DNA of 64,000 nucleotides from NCBI GenBank assembly GCA_963920635.1, contig OY987307.1:21405735-21469734 (forward strand). Reading direction: 5' to 3'. A program made the position numbers and the translations under genes. Source of the stretch: Pseudeuparius sepicola (taxonomy: Eukaryota > Arthropoda > Insecta > Coleoptera > Anthribidae). The notes beneath the pieces are model-generated. The model was not told where the DNA came from. It saw only the letters and a list, made by a program, of their open reading frames with translations, and did no database searches. Numbering within the stretch: the first letter of the stretch is position 1; the number at the start of each line of letters is the position of its first letter. Positions 1-11,529 of the stretch are shown in pieces.

Positions 1-188
1 GATTTTCAAATTTACTAAAATATGTATACTGAAGGATTGCGCTTCTATAGGAAACAATTTCGCAATGTGTACGAAAAGTTAAATGAGCCTTTATCGGCCG
101 GGTTTTGAATATTTGGTCACTTTTGACGGGCGATTTCTCCGCGTCTGACGTTTGATGTTTACATCTCGCCAAGGCCTACTTATTGAAA

Positions 189-225
189 AAATCGTACAAT
201 AATGGGCTACATTATTGTACGATTT
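189..225. repeat. Short perfect palindrome (16-bp arms)
   Basis: The arm at 189-204 is repeated in inverted form at 210-225 with a 5-base spacer. It would form a strong hairpin. No flanking TIR or duplication was found, so it may be a miniature element remnant. Confidence 0.7.
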
Positions 226-1330
226 CTGTGCTTTTAATGACGATTTTGGGACATTTTAATGCCGATTTCAAGAAAACGGAATTTATATACAAGTTATTAG
301 AATACCGTTTAGAAATGTATAGTCCCCATCAGATTAATATTACTCCGTCCAGTGTCCACTAATAACTATAATAATTATTATAGATTTACAAATAAGTAAA
401 GCTATCTTTTGTGTTCTTTTAGTTTGACATTTTAACACCCTGCACTTTTTCTAGGAAGAATTTCAGAACTCATTCTTATAACATTTTTCTTGCCTTGAGT
501 TACGTTATTATATTACCTCGCATGGTCGTTTTTCCTATTTTATTTTTTTTTAGAATCAGCTTTTATTATCGTTTATCTAACAATGAGAAACAAGTGATCG
601 AATTGGGTGTAAGATGTAAATGTACCTACCAAATCTCAACTTGACATCTCTAAAATTCACCAAAATAATATAACCAAAAACCGATTTTAGAAACCCATAT
701 TTTTTTACGGTTAAAGGGATGGTCTTCTTTTTTGAGATGTCAATCATTTGGCAGGTTGTCAAATTTACAAACAAAAGTATACTTAGCAATGACGTCAGAA
801 CCTATAGACAGGTTTGTTTTGATAAACCCTTGACGCCCAGAACTAATCACAATCTAAGCGCTCCATTAAATTATTCCGAAAATGTCGCGAGATTGTCAGA
901 AATTGCCCCTTTTTGTCGAGCCGTAGCGAACTTATTTCGACTCTGGGCTCGGTGGCTGGCGTCGTTAGACCATCCCCCGAGTCTTCAGGTGAGGTTCCGA
1001 TGCTTCCGGCGCCCCCAAACAAGAAAAAACATGCGATATCTAAGTGTGATTCTGGAGGAACTATAACCTGAAATCACCGGGTGTATAGTTGGTTGATGGT
1101 TGACTTTCTGTCTTTGTTTGTAGCATGTTTTTAGAGTAGTATGGATATATTTAATCTTGGCGTCAAAATAAAGGGCATTTTAACAATGGGGCACCACGTC
1201 TATAGGTTTTAACGTCATTGATACTTAGTTTGGAAAAAAATTGGACAGTCGTCACGACTTTGAATAACCGTGTTTAATGAAAAGTACGAAGCTGCGAAGT
1301 AAAGTTGTGGACATCCTGTTTTTTTTTTCA
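226..1330. other. Unassigned AT-rich DNA
   Basis: No gene was recognised. A 115-codon plus-strand frame at 719-1066 has no recognisable domain, and its second half lies in a short GC-richer patch, so I treat it as chance. Confidence 0.5.
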
Positions 1331-1580
1331 TCCTTACCCTCCTGACCACTGGTCACTGCACAAGGCAGTCGAGGATGTTATTTTTACCCTAATTTTAATT
1401 TGTGCATGAGAACGAAAACTCGTCGAACCCGTTATATTTTTGTAGCAATCAACTTGAAGGGTTTGTCCTAACTTTAAATTTTATATTGTGTCAATCCGGA
1501 TCCGGAGAATTTCTGCCACACAAGTCCCAGCTTTGAAGAACTTGTTTTTATGAGAACTGCAACTTGATAAAAGTTTAATA
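1331..1580 (+). repeat. Dispersed repeat family B, copy 1
   Basis: This stretch aligns in the same orientation with 30,530-30,815. Shared landmarks in order are a CTGACCACTGGTCACTGCAC-like start, a GATGTTATTTTTACCCTA block, a GAAAACTCGTCGAAC-like block, a TTATATTTTTGTAGCAA block and a GAAGAACTTGTTT block. A third, more diverged copy lies at 26,020-26,160. No coding potential was recognised, and the class of repeat is unknown. Confidence 0.75.
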
Positions 1581-1970
1581 GAAATGTTAACACTATACGA
1601 AGTCTGTGGCGGCTATTTTGCAGGTAGGTAGGTATATTTTGAAAGCCATGGATCAAATCTCTGTCTTTGCGACAGGATGTCTTCAATGTTTTTGTCTTCT
1701 AAATAATTGCCGTACATAGTAATTATGTAAATAATGCACAGAGAAGTTTATCTCCGGGCACCGAGTAGGTATATATCCTGCGGGTTACTATTAAAATTAT
1801 GATTTTATAAAAGAAAAGTGCTTTCAAAATCGTCAAAAAAAATCCAGGTCCGTATTTAAAAAAATTAAGTTGAAGATGGTTTCTCAAAAACGAAACGTTG
1901 TAGAACAAATCTAAAAACGCCATCTTAAGGCCCGTTAAAAAGTGCCATAAAAAAGTGCTTTTCTTCAGAA

Positions 1971-2108
1971 AAAAATAAAATCGAAAACGCAAAATTTTAC
2001 TTTTTTCAAAATAACTCAAAAACGAAAAAGATATTAGAAATCTGTTTATGCCATTTTATTGACCTCGAAATTGCGCAACTTTTTCCCCATTTAACTGTTG
2101 CCCTATCT
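1971..2108 (+). repeat. Family C repeat, near-identical to 29,272-29,408
   Basis: About 138 bases match 29,272-29,408 with only a handful of differences. Both resemble the right arm of the foldback element at 12,929-13,849, sharing an ATTSCGCAACTTT...CCCCAATTTAAC core. The two short copies are therefore fragments or relatives of that family. The high identity of the pair suggests recent mobility or conversion. Confidence 0.75.
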
Positions 2109-2729
2109 CTCACCGTTTGCAATATCCCCATGCTGTTCATTCTTATCCGGGACACAGTGCATACGCCAGTTCGTATTTACTACACACTTAAATTTGCGAA
2201 TTTAGGGGTTTAAAAACCCAAAGACAAAATAAATCAAATCCAAAACTTACAACTTTGTAAAACTTGTAAACTATGTAAATAATTTTGTTTGCTCCTAGGT
2301 ACTATTATGCTTCTTAGTTTCCTGCTATACCTATTACTCCTTTTGTGCGTAATGGAAAGTCGATATAATGGTGCCCCCGTATAACTTGGTGCGACCAGCT
2401 TTACGGTGTTTTGGATAGTCCACCCTCGCAAATAACGGAGTGGCGAGCTGACATTATTTTACGACCGGTCGCAAAAAATCGGCGGCTTTTCGACGAATTC
2501 AAAGGAGTGATCCGACTTATAGTATTCTCTAGACTTTGCTAATAGCACGGCTTGCGTACTATTTTATGTGAGTAGTATTGTTCATTTTTTGTGCAAGTTC
2601 CCCATTCAGCCGTTCGCTTGATTTTGTTTAAATTCGACCACCTAACCTGCATTTTTTCAACTGGAGAATAATATCCGATATCTTTAGGGCATTTCGGGCC
2701 TGCGGAACTTCACCAAAATGCACGTCTAC

Positions 2730-3010
2730 CAAGACTGTCAACCCGCACCCCTCCACCCCCCGCCCGTCCCCGAGTAATCGACCGGCCCCCGGCCGGCGGC
2801 GGCGGCGACCGGGGGCGGTTTTGATAAACGGCGCCGTTTTCCGCCGTTACGGCCCGCCTAAGTGCCTTATTTAGAGCAAGATTTTCATTAAGGGCGTCGC
2901 CGCTCCGGGGCGGGCTTAATGGGCTTTCGGAATCCGCCCGGACTTAACCTCCACCCCGGAGTCTACGGCTGATTTATAAAGGTGCCGCCCGACCTGGCCC
3001 GAAGACGGCC
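2730..3010. other. GC/CpG-rich island 1
   Basis: An abrupt rise in G+C with CCGGCC and GGCGGCGGCG runs, inside AT-rich DNA. It contains CATTAAGGGCG and GGCTTAATGGGC motifs. No ORF or promoter was recognised. It belongs to a set of similar islands across the window and is a candidate conserved noncoding element. Confidence 0.5.
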
Positions 3011-3016
3011 GACACC

Positions 3017-3050
3017 CAGAGACTCTTTAAAGTAAGGGGACCCAGCATTA
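3017..3050 (+). repeat. Solitary hAT terminus, same family as 8,019-9,018
   Basis: The 34 bases beginning CAGAGACTCTTTAAAGTAAG match the left TIR of the element at 60,604, but the sequence diverges immediately after. It may be the left end of the broken copy whose interior lies at 4,225-4,804. Confidence 0.7.
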
Positions 3051-3247
3051 CACCAAAGTCTGGAAATACTAAAGTCCGCTCACTTCTTTGGTCTCTCGGA
3101 AAAGTCGACAATCTTTTGCGACCGGTCGTAAATCAGCGTCACCTCGCACCTCGCACCTCTCACGCTTCGCATTTACGAGGACGACTAAACGATATCGCCG
3201 TCAAGCTAGTTATACGGGGGCAGGTTCATATTGACTTTCCATTATTT

Positions 3248-3400
3248 ACCAAAGTCTACAAATATTAGTATACCTTGTAGACTTTGGTACAACATTATTT
3301 GTGTAGGTAAGTGTACCTACCGTAGGTACAGTTAAATTAAAATACAAGTTAGCTATTACCAGAATCTACATAATTAGTAGGTATATCTGTAGACTTTGGT
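3248..3400. repeat. Pair of ACCAAAGTCTACA palindromes
   Basis: Two hairpins, 3248-3298 and 3358-3400, each begin ACC(A)AAGTCTACA or a close variant and end with the inverse TGTAGACTTTGGT. A third hairpin of the same design occurs at 53,512-53,553, and half a unit at 3,052. They look like minimal palindromic inserts. Confidence 0.65.
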
Positions 3401-4224
3401 TGGAACATGAATAAAAATGCAATTTTTTTATGTTTTACGTTCATTTTTGATCAAGCCTAACAAAACATAATAGAACAAACAAAAACATAAATAACAAATA
3501 AATATTTAACGACAAAGAGTTAAACTAATCATACCTACTTTTTCATCCTGTAGTAAATATTTTGATAATTAAATTGACATCAAAATACAGAACAATATAT
3601 TACGCATAGGTATGTACCTACCTACACAAGCATGCGTCTTACCATAAGCCATTAATGGGACAGCTGAAGGGACAGCAGTTTTTACTAAACGTTTTCAGGA
3701 CGAAGTGAATGACTGATCATCAAAATGTGCCTTGCAAATTCTTATAGGTTTATATGTCTCTTCAGGTGGAATATTCGCAAATTTATGTTCTCCGATGAAC
3801 CATAAGGCATTCTTCCATTGCTGGCACCTTCTAATTTTCAATATTTTAATATTATATCTATATTATTATTCAATTAATACCTAAGTATTTACATGTCACA
3901 TAAAAATGTCTTAATTTTTGTAGGTAGATACCACAAACTCAATCTTACCTATCAGGGTCTTTAGGAAGTGAAAAAATTGAACTGGTTTTACAGCCATCCG
4001 CACTGTAGTAAAAAGCGTTACTAGGCATCATTTTGGGTTTCACAAGACTCTTGCAAATTTCTTGTTCTTGTCTTGTTCTTGCCGCAAGAACAAGACAAGA
4101 CTCTTTTAAATTTCAAGAAATGATTCTGCAATAGTCTTGCAAATTTGCAAGAAATCTTGCTAAAAGCAAGAAATCTTGCAAAAATCATAATCTGTAATTT
4201 TAATTCCTGCAAAACTTCCCGTAT
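3401..4224. other. Unassigned AT-rich DNA
   Basis: Between 4,040 and 4,185 there is a cluster of imperfect CAAGAA / TTGCAAGAAATCTTGC repeats. They give a chance open frame on each strand. Nothing else was recognised. Confidence 0.45.
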
Positions 4225-4804
4225 TGAATATATCTACCCAAATAACTTTCACAGTTGTCGAGATAGACTAAGAAGATTAGGTCATGAATCATGTAGTTTT
4301 TCTCAAAGTTCATTAGTGCTTATATATACAACTTTTGTAATTTTATTTCTCTTCCAAGGGTATACCTAGGTAGGTACCTCACAAACTTAAAATAAACTCC
4401 TATATAAACACTTTAAAAAACTGTGTATGCTGTAGGTAGTGATGTGAAATACCCAGGTATTTTTTTTTTGGTAAATACCTTGTTTATTTACCGGGGTATT
4501 TACCCAAAACGGGTATTTTGAGGGATTTTTATTTTATTGATATTATTTCGGCTGACGAATTAATATTAAAAAAAAGTAAAAACGTGGTATATTAAAAAAT
4601 TGTTTTTATTTGACCATTGTCCAATATTCGATATCTATTCTATTCCGTCGACCATGCACCACTGAACGTTTGGAATGCGTGTTATGGGTTATAGGTTATG
4701 TTTAAATACCCTTGGGTAAATATCGATCGGGTAAATACCCAAATAGATACCCAAATTTAACTCACAACACTAGCTGTAGGTAATAAACTGAAGACCTGAC
4801 TGAA
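4225..4804 (+). mobile_element. Broken copy of the 8.0/60.6-kb hAT family, interrupted
   Basis: Sequence at 4225-4428 and 4773-4804 aligns with about 61,180-61,405 of the copy at 60,604-62,135. Shared blocks are ACTTTCACA, TTTTGTAATTTTATTTCTCT, CCAAGGGTA and AATAAACTGAAGACCTGACT. The alignment is split exactly by the younger hAT insertion at 4,437-4,772. Homology stops near 4,804. Confidence 0.75.
4437..4772. mobile_element. Short hAT-type element, 336 bp, nested
   Basis: Ends are TAGTGATGTGA on the left and, inverted, TAGTGTTGTGA on the right, a typical hAT terminus. A perfect 8-bp TSD, GCTGTAGG, flanks it at 4429-4436 and 4773-4780. The interior repeats GGGTATTTACCC-like strings near both ends. 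It has no coding potential. It sits inside an older hAT-derived fragment, so it is the younger of the two. Confidence 0.9.
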
Positions 4805-5362
4805 GCTACCAGCGGGCGCTGGCGCTGGTAGTTCGTATAAGGGTCCAGAATTGAAGAAAACGGGCGTCGGGTTCGTAACAAGGCTTTATTCACCATAGAG
4901 ACAACATCTCGGCGGTGGTGACCCGGGCTTGGCGGAGGTGGCTCGCGACGAGGAAAGCGTTTTTAGCCAAGTGACGCGTGGAGCTGCGCGCCGAGACGAA
5001 TCGCTCAGTTCTTGGTGCCGAGCTAAGACTACAACAACAGCCCGTGATAGGCAGCCAGAGACTCGAGAGGAGTAGGCCAGGTATAACCTATTGCCCGTTC
5101 TCCAACTCCCTAGTAGGAGCCGTCGCTACCCGCTAGACCGAATATGGAACTCAGGTCATGGGTCAACCTATATGTCCTTAATGCAGCCAGCGAGTAGGTA
5201 GTTGGTGATCCAAGTGGCGGCCAGGAAACCGATTGATCCACTATGGATGATTTGCCGGCCGAAGCGCCGTCGATTTATACCTGAATTAGTTTGCCATTAA
5301 ATGCTTTCTACTTGTAAAATTATTAGTTTAGTCATTTAGTTAATAGATACCCTCACTTTTCA
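4805..5362. other. GC-richer unassigned block
   Basis: A moderately GC-rich stretch to about 5,280 starts with a small palindrome (AGCGGGCGCTGGCGCTGG). It resembles noncoding parts of retroelements, but I could not pair it with an LTR partner in the window. No ORF was recognised. Confidence 0.35.
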
Positions 5363-5370
5363 GCTTATTA

Positions 5371-7304
5371 TACAGTGGCTTTATACGAGACAGTGGCGAC
5401 AACCGTGGTCCGATTTTTGATTGGTTCCGCCGTGTTTCGTCAAATTCTGTCATAATGGATCGACTTATTTGTATCGATTTCATAATGTCGGCGTCATTCT
5501 ACAGATCCGTCATTCGTGTTAGTATGTTATTGTAGTTAATATGTTAGCATTAAGTTGCGAGTAAAAAAGCCTCCCAACCCAAATACCTCGATATACGTAC
5601 GCCGAAAAAAAAAACGGTCAAACAGGTCGCGGCTTATTTGCTTCCCGCCGTTTTTGGTCAATTAGGCGGGGACGTGGGACGCGAACGGCCGATATTTCAC
5701 GGTACGCTTATGGACGTACGCTTTGTTTATGTGTGTATTATTATATTTCTGCGCTTTATCTGTGAGAAAAGTAAAGTAAGATGACCACAACGTAGATGGT
5801 TGTCATGCAAGAAATGTATAAAAGCGAGGGAAGGTTGCAAGAAGATGATGGTTATCCAGAAGAAGAATACAATGAAGAAGTTGGAAAAAGCGGTACAGAA
5901 GGTCAAAACAAGACTGATTAGCAGGAGGAAGATCATGAAGAAATGAAAATAATGGAGCTGAGGGACCGTAGAAAATTGTAAAACCAGAAAAATTTGAAAA
6001 CTTTGTTATGAAAGCTGTTGCAAATGTTCTAAAAATTAGTGGTCCTAATAACTATGAAGAAGCTGTAATGGATAAAGAAATGAAGTCACATGAATAAAAC
6101 AAAAATGAGTTTTACAGAGACTTCCAGAAGACAAGAAAGCATTTAGGTGTAGTATCTTGTAAATTGATATACAAGGAGAGGATAATTCCGGATGGATCAA
6201 TAGAAAAATACTAGGCGAGGTTGGTAATGAAAGGTTGTTCACAAAGAAAAGGTGAAGACTATACGACCAAACGTTTAGCCCTGTAGTCAAATCTGGAATG
6301 ATAATAAAAGGAATATTAAGCATATAGCTGCTGGTGAAAATGTTGAATTGACTCGATGGATGTCTCTACAGCATGCGCTTATATCGAAAAATCGATGAAG
6401 ATGTTTATGTGAAACAACCAAAAGGTTATGAAGATTCAACCAATAGAGTTTTGTAGACTCCAGACAAGTTTTTATGGTCTCAAACACGCGCAATGGAGCA
6501 AATTCATGAAAGCTTTACTTATTTAAACCAAACATATTTTGAGAGGCTGTTACTCCTGTAAAACAATGGGCTTAAAAAAACTCATCCAAAGGGAAGGATG
6601 CTGAAGATTGTAATACTCCTTTTCATTTTTCTTATGGTGAACCCATGAAAATAAGTAAATAAAAAGTGTCAAAAACCAAAAATAAAAGCAATTATTCTTT
6701 GAGTTTTAGTCTCGTGTACCAAGTGCTTTAGGACTTCAACAGCTCTGAAGAAAATTGTTAATTCTAAAGTTTTCTGTATGTACATAATAACACCAATAAA
6801 CACCAATTATAAATTGAACATGCCTACGTTTGGAGTTGTTTTATTATAATGTAGTTATCATTACTTTATTTCCTAAGCTAAAGTACCATATAATTATATT
6901 GTGTTTTCCCTATTTTATATTTTTAAAATTTTCTGTTTATTGCTACCTGCTCATTTCTAAATTTTTCAAGATAGAAACACATGCTCAAAATTTGGTCGTC
7001 TATTCTAGACATGTCCAGTGAGAACCATTAAATATTAGCAGTACCTATATATGGTCACTGATATTAGTAATTAAGTTTAAAATATAAACGAAACGGAACA
7101 GGTAGGTGCCTATACGTTTTACCGTTTATTTCTCAAAAAATGGCCAATAAATTGATTTTATTTAATATATAATAGTCATATCGATAAAAAAAAATCGATA
7201 CTGGATCTGGATTCACAATATCGATATATTTTTTAAATAGTCCCACCTCTAATTTGACGAAACATGGCGGCCGTGTCGCCACTGTCTTGTATAAAGCCAC
7301 TGTA
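5371..7304. mobile_element. TIR element N with 8-bp TSD, carrying copia debris
   Basis: Left end TACAGTGGCTTTATACGAGA and inverted right end TACAGTGGCTTTATACAAGA continue as matching repeats for roughly 60 bases (GACAGTGGCGACA, then TTTCGTCAAATT). Flanks GCTTATTA (5363-5370) and ACTTATTA (7305-7312) form a 7/8 TSD, as for hAT or P-type transposases. No transposase remains. Degenerate copia pol sequence occupies about 5,990-6,540. Confidence 0.85.
5990..6540 (+). pseudogene. Ty1/copia reverse transcriptase relic
   Basis: Reading across frameshifts and stops gives PNNYEEAVMDKEMKSHE, then KLIYKERIIPDGS, then ARLVMKGCSQRKGEDYT, VVKSGMI, ILSIAAGENVELTR and EDVYVKQPKGYE. These follow the order of the copia RVT_2 domain (N-terminal YEEA, PDGS, ARLV.KG..Q..G.DY, SPVVK, V.Q.DV.TA and Y..QP.GY blocks). 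It would be the RNA-directed DNA polymerase of a Pseudoviridae-type retrotransposon. No single frame is open beyond a short distance. No LTRs were found, so it is a dead fragment inside TIR element N. Family assignment is firm, exact ends are approximate. Confidence 0.85.
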
Positions 7305-7312
7305 ACTTATTA

Positions 7313-8010
7313 AACTTATTCCAAAGATGTGGCTTTCCTCTTATAAATTGAAACTTTAATTTTAATTACTTCTACACGCACTGTCACTTCGTGACACTAT
7401 TTCAAAAACTTCTTAATACATTTTTTTCAGTCCATTTCATTCTCATGGTGTAATTTTTCTAGAAAAGGTTGGGTTTTTCGAATTCCAACAACAGCAAATT
7501 TTCTTGGCAAAAATATTGTATGAATCTAAAGAGCATATTCAAATTTCAAAAGCCCGAGATTGACAGGGGGTCCCCCTATGAATTTTAATAATCAAATAAA
7601 TACTTCTATGATTTAAATATAGGGGTAAAGCAATTAAAAATACCTACATCCTCGCAAACTCAAACGATTCATCAAGTTTAATTGGAATTGGTTTTGTAGA
7701 TATCTGAAAACTAAACTATAAACTTATTCGGGGAACACCCTGCATATTATAAATATTAGAAGATGCTGTAACAGGAGTCTGATCACTTCAAGTGATTCAG
7801 AGTTGGTAGCACTACTACTACTATCTACTTATTGTTTGGCTGAAGTTATTAAGTACCTAAGTATAATTTGTAAGATTACAATTAAAACCCAAAAAGTATA
7901 ACAGAAAAAATAAAAAAATGATTGGAAAAGTCCCATTGCAGTGCAAAAATGATAGACTAGCGATTTTTGAAAACTTCAACATCTTTCACGAAGAAAAATA
8001 CCAACTGAGA
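7313..8010. other. Unassigned AT-rich DNA
   Basis: Nothing recognisable apart from a GGGGGTCCCCC palindrome near 7,566. Confidence 0.45.
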
Positions 8011-8018
8011 TAATTAAC

Positions 8019-9018
8019 CAGGGACTCTTTGAAATAAGGGGACCCAGCATGTCACAGTCTATCACATAGGAAAAGTGAAGCCTTGAGGGGAAGTTTGTTT
8101 TCCGTATACTCCAAGGAGACCGCATAAGTGGGCTGGTACAAGGTTATGTTATTACGTCAGTGTCCAACTGCCATCAGGTTTTATGTGGCATGCCAGTGCC
8201 ATAGATTCCAAAGGAGGCAAAATATTTCCCATCATAGTTCACAATTTTTAAGTCTTCTAACTTCCAGATAGTCAATTAAAGGTAATGCGGCCGCCTGTTG
8301 TAGTAGTCCCAATAATTGCAACCAGATTTTTAGTAATCCTACAATTCCCATTACCTGGGCATTACGTATAAGTAGGTAGTTCGAAACAAATCGTATTTCG
8401 AAAATTTTAAATTATTAAGCAGGTAGCTTCAGTCAGGTCTTTTTTTTAAACAGTTTTTATCTACAACTATAAGTTTATTTTACGTTTGTGAGGTACCTTG
8501 GGAGAGAAAAACTACATGATTAGAACTAAGTACAAGACCTAATCTTATTAGTCCGCATCCCGAAATCTGTGAAAGTTCTTTGGGAGATACATTCAACAAG
8601 GGAAGAAAGTTCAAGTACGTACTTATTATACCTACATATTACAAATGGTTGAGGAACCTGGTAATAAGGTGCAATAGCGACAAATTCTCAAATAAGCAAA
8701 ATCGGCACTGACTTACCATACTTGTATTACTTAAATTCCTGGAAATAATTGCAGAAAACCAAATTCAAATATAAAATAAATTTGATTCATTTGGCACTTA
8801 CCATATTCTGGGTTTGTTGACAGAACATTGTCAAGTCTAATTTTTAGAAATCATGAAAACCATTATTAATTTTTACTAACAATCAAAGACCTGTTATATT
8901 CATAGATTCTCCAATAAAATGGCATACTTGGCATCACTGAGATCATTAGAATGAGGAAAGAAACGGCCTCACTTTGGAAAGTATAATGCTGGGTCCATTT
9001 TACTTTAAAGGGGCCTTG
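8019..9018. mobile_element. Non-autonomous hAT-like element, exactly 1,000 bp
   Basis: The left end CAGGGACTCTTTGAAATAAG and the inverted right end CAAGGCCCCTTTAAAGTAAA share a TIR that runs on through GGACCCAGCAT. The flanks TAATTAAC (8011-8018) and TAATTACC (9019-9026) form a 7/8 TSD. The same element lies in opposite orientation at 60,604-62,135, with fragments at 3,017 and 4,225-4,804. No transposase frame was found. The CAGGG terminus and 8-bp TSD fit the hAT superfamily. Confidence 0.9.
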
Positions 9019-9026
9019 TAATTACC

Positions 9027-9430
9027 GATTAATCTTAAATGCAACTTCCTATCGACACTCCATAAATTGAGTCTACGGCATGGATGTGGAAGTGTCAAAC
9101 AATCCCAAATGGGTTTTCAAGAAAACAAGACTGGAACAATAATCACTTTTAAGGTATTAGTCGTATTCTTCCGTACTAATCCTATACCGATCCAGTTGGA
9201 GCAGTTCAATTGGAACATGTTTGTTCGTTTTCCCCATATCGTGGCATTCCTCCTGTATAGGTTTAATACAACGTACTGAAGAGCTTATCCCACATATTCC
9301 ACTAACTCTACATTCTCAGTAAGCGAGGTGTCGGATTCAAAACTCCATCAAACTGATCAAACGTCGTGAAAATGTGTCCTGGGTTCCCCCACGTTACGAA
9401 ATAAGAAGTTGTTTCTGAAGTGTAAGTTAT
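9027..9430. other. Unassigned DNA
   Basis: No gene, repeat partner or signal was recognised. Open frames here are short. Confidence 0.4.
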
Positions 9431-9439
9431 GGGGTAAGA

Positions 9440-9625
9440 TTTCGGCCAAGGCGGGGGGGACTCCCATGTTCGGAACAGAATTGGACGCATTATTAATTAA
9501 TAGCCCCGAGGGAGGGCTCCGGGAGGGGGTAGTCGGATTTGAGAACACCCCAACGGAATCCGCACGGAAAATTTCAACTATTTAGCGCCGGGACTGGGAC
9601 GAAGGAACCATTATTAATTATGCGA
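9440..9625. other. GC-rich island 2 with TTATTAATTAAT motifs
   Basis: GC-rich sequence bracketed by CATTATTAATTAATAG (about 9,488) and GGAACCATTATTAATTATG (about 9,605). The GAAGGAACC..TTATTAAT motif recurs in island 5 near 20,033. TAATTA is a homeodomain-type core. It is a candidate noncoding regulatory element, with function inferred only from composition and recurrence. Confidence 0.45.
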
Positions 9626-10414
9626 GTTATAAAGTTTGTGCTCTAAACTTGTGGTGGGATATAAAAAATGACAAATTACAGGGTGGTCTAACTTCTGTAT
9701 GCCTCTAACTCCCGGAATCGGATATATAGAACCATGTGGTTTATTTGCCTCGGCCTTGCAGGCCTCAGAAACTAAATTCTACATTCGTTATAAAAAGTTG
9801 AACTTCGGTGCCTTGGTACGCAAATAACTATTTTCCTATAAACACTGCATATCGAAAACTCAATAGGTTTCCTTTGTAGGTATAAGGCGTTAATATTAGG
9901 ATATTTTAAAAGTAGGTACTTTCTTGATATGTTCCAAAATAAGCGAGTTACCTACGTTGATACAATTTGGAGAATTTCTATGCGCTCGAATAAAAAACAA
10001 GGACATTAGTCAAGACCTGAAACCAAAATAATAGGGGCCGAAAAACTTCATGCAGATATCGCGGTACGTTACGAGGGGAGTCCACAACTGAAACGAAATA
10101 CAAGAGTAAAGTATATCTACCCTTATTTTGCGTCGTAGATATATGAAAGAAAATTGTTTGCAATGAAAAAGTGTACATAAATGCAAAATCATGGCTATAT
10201 ACTATTATCTTTAATTATTATAGTTTTAGTTTATAATTCTTGCGACGTTGTTCTACATGGTTTTTATAACCTTTCCATTGTTTTATGACAAAAAAGTAAA
10301 AAATTTTCCATTTCGGTCAAATAATTTTCAGGAAATTTCCGTAATCTACTTAGCAACTTTTACAAGAAAATAATCTACAAAATTGTTAGGTACCTACTTA
10401 TACCACAAAACATA
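9626..10414. other. Unassigned AT-rich DNA
   Basis: No features recognised. Frames of 60-66 codons at 9,978-10,192 overlap each other and show no domain. Confidence 0.4.
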
Positions 10415-10422
10415 CCTATCAC

Positions 10423-11428
10423 CAAAGCGGACTCTCGGAAAGCCCTGAAGTTGAGAAAGCTGGCAACATGGCTTGCGGGTCTGCGCGGCGTGGCCTGTCA
10501 CTCACTGCCAGTTGATTTTACAAGAAATTTACCAGAATTAATTTGTGTAGTGCGGGTAGTGCTATATCGTCGCTAGATTGCTACGACGAGGCAGTGTGTC
10601 TCTGGGTGGAAACAGACAGCCCGAAGTGATGGCGACAGCTTTTTTATAAATTTGTTTTGTTTGTGAAAAAATGAAACAGTTCTCTAAAAGTTCGAAGTGA
10701 AGAATCGTTCCTTTACAATTTCAAGCCTCAAGGTTTTCTTTGCTTGACGGCAAGCGGTCAACTTGTATTCGTTTTGGGCTTTCCAAATAGGACGAAAATT
10801 TGAGAATAAAACGATTAAGGGCCAATTGCATAGACAAACTAAAAAAGGAGCTTTCTAACAATCCAACCATTGTTTAGCATTGTTGCAAAAGTTTCTTCAA
10901 AAGATAATTTAGTTGAATGTATTATGAAATTGACCATAAAACTACATTTCAATCAGAAGAGATTACTCACCTCTCTAACATTCTGTTCTCTGTTCGCTTG
11001 TTGCCTGTATGTTATGTTGCCTGTATTTTATGATGGCGCACTTTGCGAAAAATTCTCACAAAAATTCTACTTACAGCAAAATGTAGTCCCCTCTATTTGC
11101 CCAAATTTACCTATTATTTGTCGAAAATGTACCTATCCACACCAGGAATCCTACTTATTATAAATACTTATACTTCTGTGTATATTTGTTACTTGGTACT
11201 GCTTTTATTGTCTGTTAAACAAACGTACGTACCTACCTATTTAGGTACCCAATTATTGAAACAAAGTTCACAAATGTATCTAATTATAATTAAAAAGAAG
11301 ATTGAACATTTATTAGAAAAGATAAACTAAGCCAAAGTGCAAAGTGCAGACTGCTCTATGCTGCATAGACCGTCCCGCTGCGGCGTTGCCACATGTTTGC
11401 ACAGGGCTTGTAAGCTTGAGAAGGTTGT
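10423..11428. mobile_element. Dispersed element E, copy 1
   Basis: Aligns over its whole length with 20,966-22,121 in the same orientation. Flanks CCTATCAC (10,415-10,422) and GCTATCAC (11,429-11,436) form a 7/8 TSD. Terminal similarity is weak but present: AAGCCCTG and TGGCAAC blocks near the left end occur inverted near the right end. No transposase frame is visible. The ORFs of 95-97 codons inside are not conserved as frames between the copies. An 8-bp TSD points to a hAT- or P-like source. Confidence 0.85.
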
Positions 11429-11529
11429 GCTATCACTGAACTTTTCATACCAGGGGCTGATGTATACTTGTACAGTGCCTACTCTATTTAGTGTATACTG
11501 CGGGATCTTGGATGTATTTTTAAACCGTT

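Larger units (their letters stand above)
2350..3244. mobile_element. Foldback element H with ~190-bp arms
   Basis: Sequence at 2350-2541 returns as its reverse complement at about 3050-3244. Landmarks in both arms are TAATGGAAAGTC at the outer end, GCCCCCGTATAACT, ACGACCGGTCGCAAAA, and GACTTTG at the inner end. The two arms are clearly diverged, so the element is old. Between them lies a GC-rich core (about 2,730-3,010). Whether the core belongs to the element or the arms arose by duplication around it cannot be decided here. Confidence 0.7.

Noticed and set aside
719..1066. 115-codon plus-strand frame
   Set aside because: No recognisable domain, no splice context, and half of it is AT-rich low-information sequence.
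10870..11330. Two overlapping frames (97 and 95 codons) as genes
   Set aside because: They lie in element E. The second copy at 21.7-22.0 kb keeps only part of one frame after indels, so there is no sign of coding constraint.
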